A stretch of DNA of 32,418 nt, taken from the NCBI GenBank assembly GCA_019677205.1, contig JAAMXY010000477.1:1-32418 (forward strand), read 5' to 3'. Both the position numbers and the translations under genes were made by a program. The stretch is from Pinguiococcus pyrenoidosus. Lineage: Eukaryota; Sar; Pinguiophyceae; Pinguiochrysidales; Pinguiochrysidaceae. Below the pieces are notes generated by a model, which saw only the letters and a list, made by a program, of their open reading frames with translations, made no database searches and was not told where the DNA came from. Shown in pieces: positions 27,822 through 32,418 of this stretch (the stretch's first letter is position 1; each line of letters opens with the position of its first letter).

Positions 27822-30625
27822 ATGCGGCGAGGATCCTCGTGGCTTCTGTGGATCCTAGTCTTTAGCGCGTTAAGCCATGTGGGACCGGCGCCAGTGACGT
27901 CTCCGGTGCGCAATCGAGCGGATCTACTGGCGGCGCTGCCTTTCTATCTTCAAGTGGATAGAGAGGTGGTGAAAGAGCTGTCCAGCGCGTCCGTCTTGGA
28001 GTCGTCGTTCCCCAACGAAGCGCTGGACATGTCGCAGGACGGCGCCTTCGTGTCCACCTCTGCCGTCGGGAATCGGCATTGCCCTCTCAGGTATCCTAGA
28101 GCATTGGGGTTGACACCCCTATCGAGTTTGACAAATCGCATCTCACGGAAATCTACGGCAGAGCCAGCTTGGAATGGTCTGCGGATATCGGCTCGGCCGT
28201 GGTCACAACGCCCTTGGTGACCTGGGGAGCGCACGCCATGACCAGGACGGAGGGGGCGCCGTCTCGGCGGATCCTGGTGCTCGGACAGCAGAATGTCGTG
28301 GGCTCTTTCGAGGATGATGGCGATCCCAGCCCCGGATTCCCAATGGCCTTCGAGTCCAGCGTGTTTCACACGGCGCCGAAGGCGCTTGACGTGGATCGGG
28401 ACGCCCGCATGGACGTGCTCACGGTGAACACCAATGGCCGCGGATCCTTCCTCGGCTTGTTCCCGCACCTGGAGGACGCGGCCGACGAGAATTCGCTGCG
28501 CAGATACGACTTCCAGGTTCCCAAGCTCAAAGTGCTCACGAACTGGGTGGCGCAGGGCTCCGCCCCCAGCGGAAATACGGAGGCCGGCCTACGCTTTGCG
28601 ACCGACGTCAGCTACTTTGATCGGAGCCCGGCGGCCATGGAGACCACGGCAGTGCCGCCGAGGAGGAAATTCGTCTCGAAGGAAGAAGCGGTTGAAGCGG
28701 ATTCAGCGGCCAATGCTGACGCGAATCCCCGGAGACGAAGACTGCTTGCAGTGGACGAAGGAGAAGGAGGAGAAGGGGAAGGAGAAGGAGAAGAAGAAGG
28801 CGAAGAAGAAGAAGAAGGGCAAGGCAATGCTGATCGGGGAGTGCGGCCAGAGTTCACCGGGCGAAGGCTGTATGGCGACGACGACGGAGGGAACGCGGCG
28901 ATGGACGCGGAGGAGTATGACGACGTCGAAGACGGGTACCTCGCGGATGACATCTACGCGCTCCACTACATGGAAGATCTGGGGAGGTATGCCTACGACC
29001 AGTACTACGACGATGAAATCATGGCCCCGGAAATGTACGGATACCACGAAGGGGAGCTGGACTTCACCGCGGTAGATCCGCATGTGCTCGCGGATCCAGT
29101 TCTGATCGACGCCACCGGCGACGGCGTCGAGGATATTCTGCTTGCCGTCAGCTACTTCTTCGACGCCTCGCTCTACGAGAAGAAAGACGGCGCCGACCCG
29201 ACCGTCTACATGGCGTCTGCGCTCATGCTCTACGACTTGATGCGCCGCACGTGGGTCTGGAGTCTGCATCTCGACCTTTCCATCGACGGCCATCAAAGCG
29301 CCGCAGAAGAAGACGCGTCCATCAAAGCACAGATCTACGGCGCGCCCAACGTCGTTGACCTGGACCGCGATGGCAGCCTGGAGGCGGTGGTCGGCACGAC
29401 GCTCGGATTCTTGTACGTCGTCGATGTTGCCACCGGCTTCGTGCGACGGGGCTTTCCGATGCAGTTTGGCCCGATCTATGCCGCCATCCCCGCGGTGCAC
29501 CTCGGCCTCCCGCGCGGCGCCGAGGGCGAAATGTCCGACGTCGAAGACAGCGAGAAGCACTTCAATCCAGACCTGCACCTCATCGTCGCCGACATGAATG
29601 GCAACGTTGCTGCAGTGTCTCCGGATGCCGAGTACCTCTGGAAGCAGAAGCTCATGGGCGCGGTGAAGCTGACGCCTGCTGTTGGAGACGTCGATGGAGA
29701 CGGGAAGCTTGACGTCGTGGTGCTGACGTATCTCGAGAGCGACGAGACTGGCCTCATCTACGTCCTGCAGGGGCATGACGGAGCTCTCCCGGTGCGATCC
29801 GAGTACCCGATTCGCGTGACGACCGAGTTCACGACCAACCCGATTCTCGTGGATCTGCACGTGCGCACCGCCGGGCAGGTCCCAGCGAAGGCGAAGGCAG
29901 CGGAGCCAGGCGAGAGCAAGTTCGACTTTGGCATGGCCCAAGGCATGGGTCCCGCCCCTGTCGGAGGGGCGGGGAGCGGCCTTCACCTTGTCTCTGCCGC
30001 GACGGATGGCCACATCTATGTGATCGAGGCCTCCACGGCATGTACGAACCGGTTGGACGTGGGGGAAGAGGTGTACGCAGATCTGCTCGTCACGGATGTC
30101 ACAGGCGATAAGAACCTGGACCTCGTGGCGAGCACCGTGACGGGAGATGTGGTGGTTTTCAACCTCGGCGTGCCCTACCACTCCACCAACGCCGTGGAGG
30201 GCAGTCCGCGAGGCGGCTTGAATGGATATACATATGGCCAGTGGCAGGGCATCTATCTCGACAACTATGAAGGCTGCATCGACGCAATAGGCGCGTATGC
30301 GCCCATCACCTTCACAATTGTTGATGTCAGCGACTACGAGGGGTCCTACCGCGTGCAGATTGCGGAGCAAGACTCCACGCTGGTAGCCGACGTGACCTTT
30401 GACAAGGCCGGCGCTCACACCGTCTTGTTGGCGCTCGAGAGCCCGGGAAAGGCTTTCCTTCGACTGACCCTCCTGACAGACACCGGGCTGCGCTTCCAGC
30501 AGGACTTCTGCCTGGCGTACAACGTCAGCTTCTTCCGTCCTCTGAAGCTCTTCGTGCTCATCCCGTTGCTCGTGGCCTCGGCGGCATCGCTTCTCTACCG
30601 CAAGAATCGACTTGCGTTGTTGTAG
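27822..30625 (+). CDS. DEX1-like FG-GAP repeat type I membrane protein, two exons
   Basis: Predicted 917 residues from exons 27822-28049 and 28100-30625. The 50-bp intron is inferred from phase (GTGTCC to CCTAG); nearby alternatives differ by a few residues. A signal peptide (SSWLLWILVFSALSHVG) begins the protein, and a single membrane span lies near 889-910 (LKLFVLIPLLVASAASLLY), with a short basic cytoplasmic tail. The lumenal part has FG-GAP/integrin-alpha-like repeats with Ca-binding loops: VDLDRDGSLEAVVGT (about 494), VGDVDGDGKLDVVVL (about 604), VTDVTGDKNLDLVAS (about 739), and IDATGDGVEDILLAV. LEWSADIGSAVVTTPL and GFPMAFESSVFHTAPKALDVD match DEX1, which is needed for pollen wall deposition in plants. 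A Glu/Gly insertion (about 296-318) and an acidic Tyr-rich stretch interrupt the propeller. Confidence 0.85.
28739..28830 (+). repeat. Purine-rich (GAA/GGA) tract within the DEX1-like coding sequence
   Basis: Nearly pure A/G for about 80 bases, reading as Glu/Gly repeats in the protein frame. It begins just after the Arg-rich RRRRLLAVDEG segment. Likely a disordered acidic loop. Confidence 0.8.
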
Positions 30626-30846
30626 AAGTGAGTCTAGCCGGGCCTACTTCTTTTTCTTCTTGTGCGCCTGCGCCTGCGCCAGCTTCGATAAGAGAGAGCC
30701 TGTGGCGGAGAACGATGATGCTTGTCGTTGCGTGCCGAATAGCGGCGAGGGAGAGGCTGCTTGGGTCGAGGTGACGACTTCCCAGGAGACGCGACAGAAC
30801 CATCCGAGACGAGAAGCGAATTTCTAGACTTGGTCTTCGCGTCGCG
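30626..30846. other. Tail-to-tail gap between the DEX1-like and TGS1 genes
   Basis: About 220 bp. On the minus strand it contains a frame ending AQAQAHKKKKK at a TAG (30644-30646), but no start or splice phase links it to TGS1. Confidence 0.4.
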
Positions 30847-31967
30847 TCACCTTCCGCCCATGTCTGTCGTAGGCCGGTCCTGCTCATCTCCATGCGCCGT
30901 TGCCAGCGTTGCATCGCTTGCCGGAGGCAACTTCATCCCCCCTTCTTCTCCTTCTTCCTTGCATTCTCCTCCTCCCACCCCTGCTTTCACTGCTCCTCCG
31001 TCCCCTGCTTCTTCCATTCTACGATCTCCTACGCCGTGTCTCTCCTGGTCATTCTGCATCTGCGCATTGGGGACCTGTCTGTAGTCCACCACAAGAAGCA
31101 GCATCTTCCGAAAGCTCTCCTGCGGCGAGGGGAAGACATCGCAGGGTTACAAAAATCGACTTCTTACGTAGCTTCCTTGCTCCGTCCCTCCGCAGCCCTC
31201 AACAAGCTGCAACGCCTCACCTGTTGATGCTCCCTATGAATGCCGACGGGCCCAGAGACATCCCTGCAAAAGGCGTCGACGTCGAAGTTCGTGGGCACCT
31301 TCACCGCAGCATAGAGACAGCGGTCGGCCAGCGCCTCACACACCTGCGAGATCGGCCGTTCGTCCAGGAACAAGTTCACCCGCGGCTGCTTCATGTAGTC
31401 CGGACCTCCCCAAGGCGGGTCGAAGAACAAGATGTCCTGCTCCAGCGGGCGCATAAGATCCACATCCGCGCAAGAGCCATGGAGACAGCGCACCACTCGG
31501 TCAAGGTTGAGGATCGAAACGTTGTGTTCCAGCATCCCAAAGCGCTCGTCGTCCTTCTCGATACTCACGACGCTCCGAAACGCACGCGCGAAGCTTATGG
31601 TGTTGCCTCCGATGCATCCGTTGGCGTCAGTGATACTACTGGCGCTCGAGACGCCTTCGAGTCCGCTTAGCAGCGCCGTAATCGCGTCCGCGGTGACTTG
31701 ATCGGTCACACTGTACAGAGAAACAGCGTCCCAGCGGAACGTGCTCACGACCTCCTGCGGTGTGCGCCGAAACAAGAACGCCAACTTGGCGCGCTGCCCT
31801 TCCGCAGTGGACGTCTGGCGCCACTTGCCGGAATCGCGCGTTCTATACGGCGCGTTTCGCCGCCGTCGTCGGTCGAAGCTGCCAGATGAGCTGCCTGGGC
31901 GTCGCGAGCTGTCTCCACGGCGCCAGGAGCCGGAAGATGGCGTGGATGACGCGGGCTTCTGTGACAT
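30847..31967 (-). CDS. TGS1: Trimethylguanosine synthase (TGS1-like), two exons
   Basis: Predicted 339 residues from exons 31967-31221 and 31119-30847 (101-bp intron, donor GTGAGG, acceptor CCGCAG, phase 0). TGS1 uses SAM to convert the 7-methylguanosine cap of sn/snoRNAs to 2,2,7-trimethylguanosine. The N-terminal ~75 residues are basic and Ser-rich. The Rossmann methyltransferase core has ITDANGCIGGNTISFAR (motif I; most members read DAFCGVGGN), VVSIEKD, and the signature FFDPPWGGPDY (about 181-191), whose Trp stacks the cap. The second exon restores the last strand (SFRKMLLLVVDY) and then adds about 70 Gly/Glu-rich residues of no recognised function. The ATG at 31967 was preferred; the frame is open further upstream without another ATG. 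Confidence 0.88.
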
Positions 31968-32418
31968 TTCACTCAAATTTGAAGAGCGCGGGAAAATGAG
32001 GGTTTTGCCGCAGATCCTCAAGACTATTCAAATTCAAAACTGTATTAAAAACTAGCTTTTTGATTGGGAAATGTTTATGGTAGACGCTATACAATATAAA
32101 TGTCTGATATTCGTCTTATGATATTAAAGGTTAGATGAAAATTGAAAATCCGTTTCAAAACTGACCCATCCACTGTACTTTGAAAACACATTCCCAAGTT
32201 TGTGTTCATACAAGACTCCTCGCGAGATTAGCCATAATTGACAAAGAAGCATGTAGAGCAAGCGCGTAGAACCAATCAAGCCATGCAGCGGCTCTTGTTG
32301 ATCCAATAGACGACGAGAAGCCTGCATTCCAGTTTCAATCTGACCTGGAGGTCGGAAAGCGAATCTTCTCGCCGCAGAGCCCCCCTTTGAAGCCTTCTTC
32401 CCGCCAGCTCTGTCCTTG
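31968..32418. promoter_or_regulatory. A/T-rich region upstream of TGS1
   Basis: About 450 bp at the right edge. From roughly 32000 to 32330 base composition shifts sharply toward A/T compared with the rest of the window. It likely contains the TGS1 promoter. A 67-codon minus-strand frame (32124-32327) shows no recognised motif. Confidence 0.45.

Noticed and set aside
28703-30418. 571-codon minus-strand open frame
   Set aside because: Antisense to the FG-GAP repeats of the DEX1-like gene and rich in Val/His/Arg without motifs.
30644-30706. Minus-strand frame ending AQAQAHKKKKK at a TAG
   Set aside because: It looks like a typical basic C-terminus, but no start codon or phase-compatible splice from TGS1 was found.
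32124-32327. 67-codon minus-strand open frame in the A/T-rich edge
   Set aside because: No motif, and the region has promoter-like A/T composition.

Overview
The window is nuclear DNA from a gene-dense, single-celled eukaryote. It is GC-rich, with short GT-AG introns of about 50-110 bp (one start-codon intron is 182 bp), and roughly one gene every 2 kb. Sixteen genes with sequence support are visible: a PAK-type kinase, a myosin, a Golgi/ER SNARE, an axonemal dynein intermediate chain (so the organism makes motile cilia), eukaryotic PheRS beta, TGS1, Tad3, UBXN6 and a DEX1-like FG-GAP protein. The mix of a cilium gene, a DEX1-like protein and a DUF4336 protein with an N-terminal signal sequence fits a flagellated alga or other chromist-like protist. 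The lineage cannot be settled from sequence alone.

Layout from left to right. A myosin heavy chain on the minus strand (1-4171) runs off the left edge and carries a 17-Asp run and a PH-like tail. Next come a TPR protein (4839-5852, +), a mitochondrial ISCA1-type Fe-S protein (6602-7060, +), a DNAI4/IC138-type dynein intermediate chain (7278-9956, -), a short Sec20-type SNARE (10701-11090, +), a Tad3/ADAT3 tRNA deaminase subunit lacking all three usual zinc ligands (11392-12716, +), cytosolic PheRS beta (12871-14910, -) and a nine-exon UBXN6/UBXD1-like p97 cofactor (15342-17278, +). A 116-base assembly gap then hides the start of a WDR18/Ipi3 WD40 protein (ends 18845, +).

The second half holds a ten-exon minus-strand gene (19254-21537) that appears to join a class I methyltransferase-like domain to a GT14 core-2/I-branching glycosyltransferase. 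It is followed by a small proline-rich gene with an in-frame TGA that may lie in a tiny intron (22069-22547, +), a compact PAK with a CRIB domain (22673-24461, +), an unrecognised Cys-rich 148-residue protein (25180-25626, +), a DUF4336 protein (26265-27361, -), a DEX1-like membrane protein (27822-30625, +) and TGS1 (30847-31967, -).

Many genes alternate in strand, giving several divergent promoters (4172-4838, 9957-10700, 14911-15341, 21538-22068, 27362-27821) and short tail-to-tail gaps. The genes are mostly unrelated housekeeping and cell-biology functions, not one pathway, although four act on RNA or translation (Tad3, PheRS beta, Ipi3, TGS1). Intergenic and intronic DNA carries T/G-rich simple repeats, a telomere-like 8-mer array and clustered palindromes upstream of two genes. 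The most noteworthy protein observations are the zinc-less Tad3 and the methyltransferase-GT14 fusion. Splice sites were assigned by eye from GT/AG signals, reading phase and family conservation. Multi-exon models are therefore predictions.
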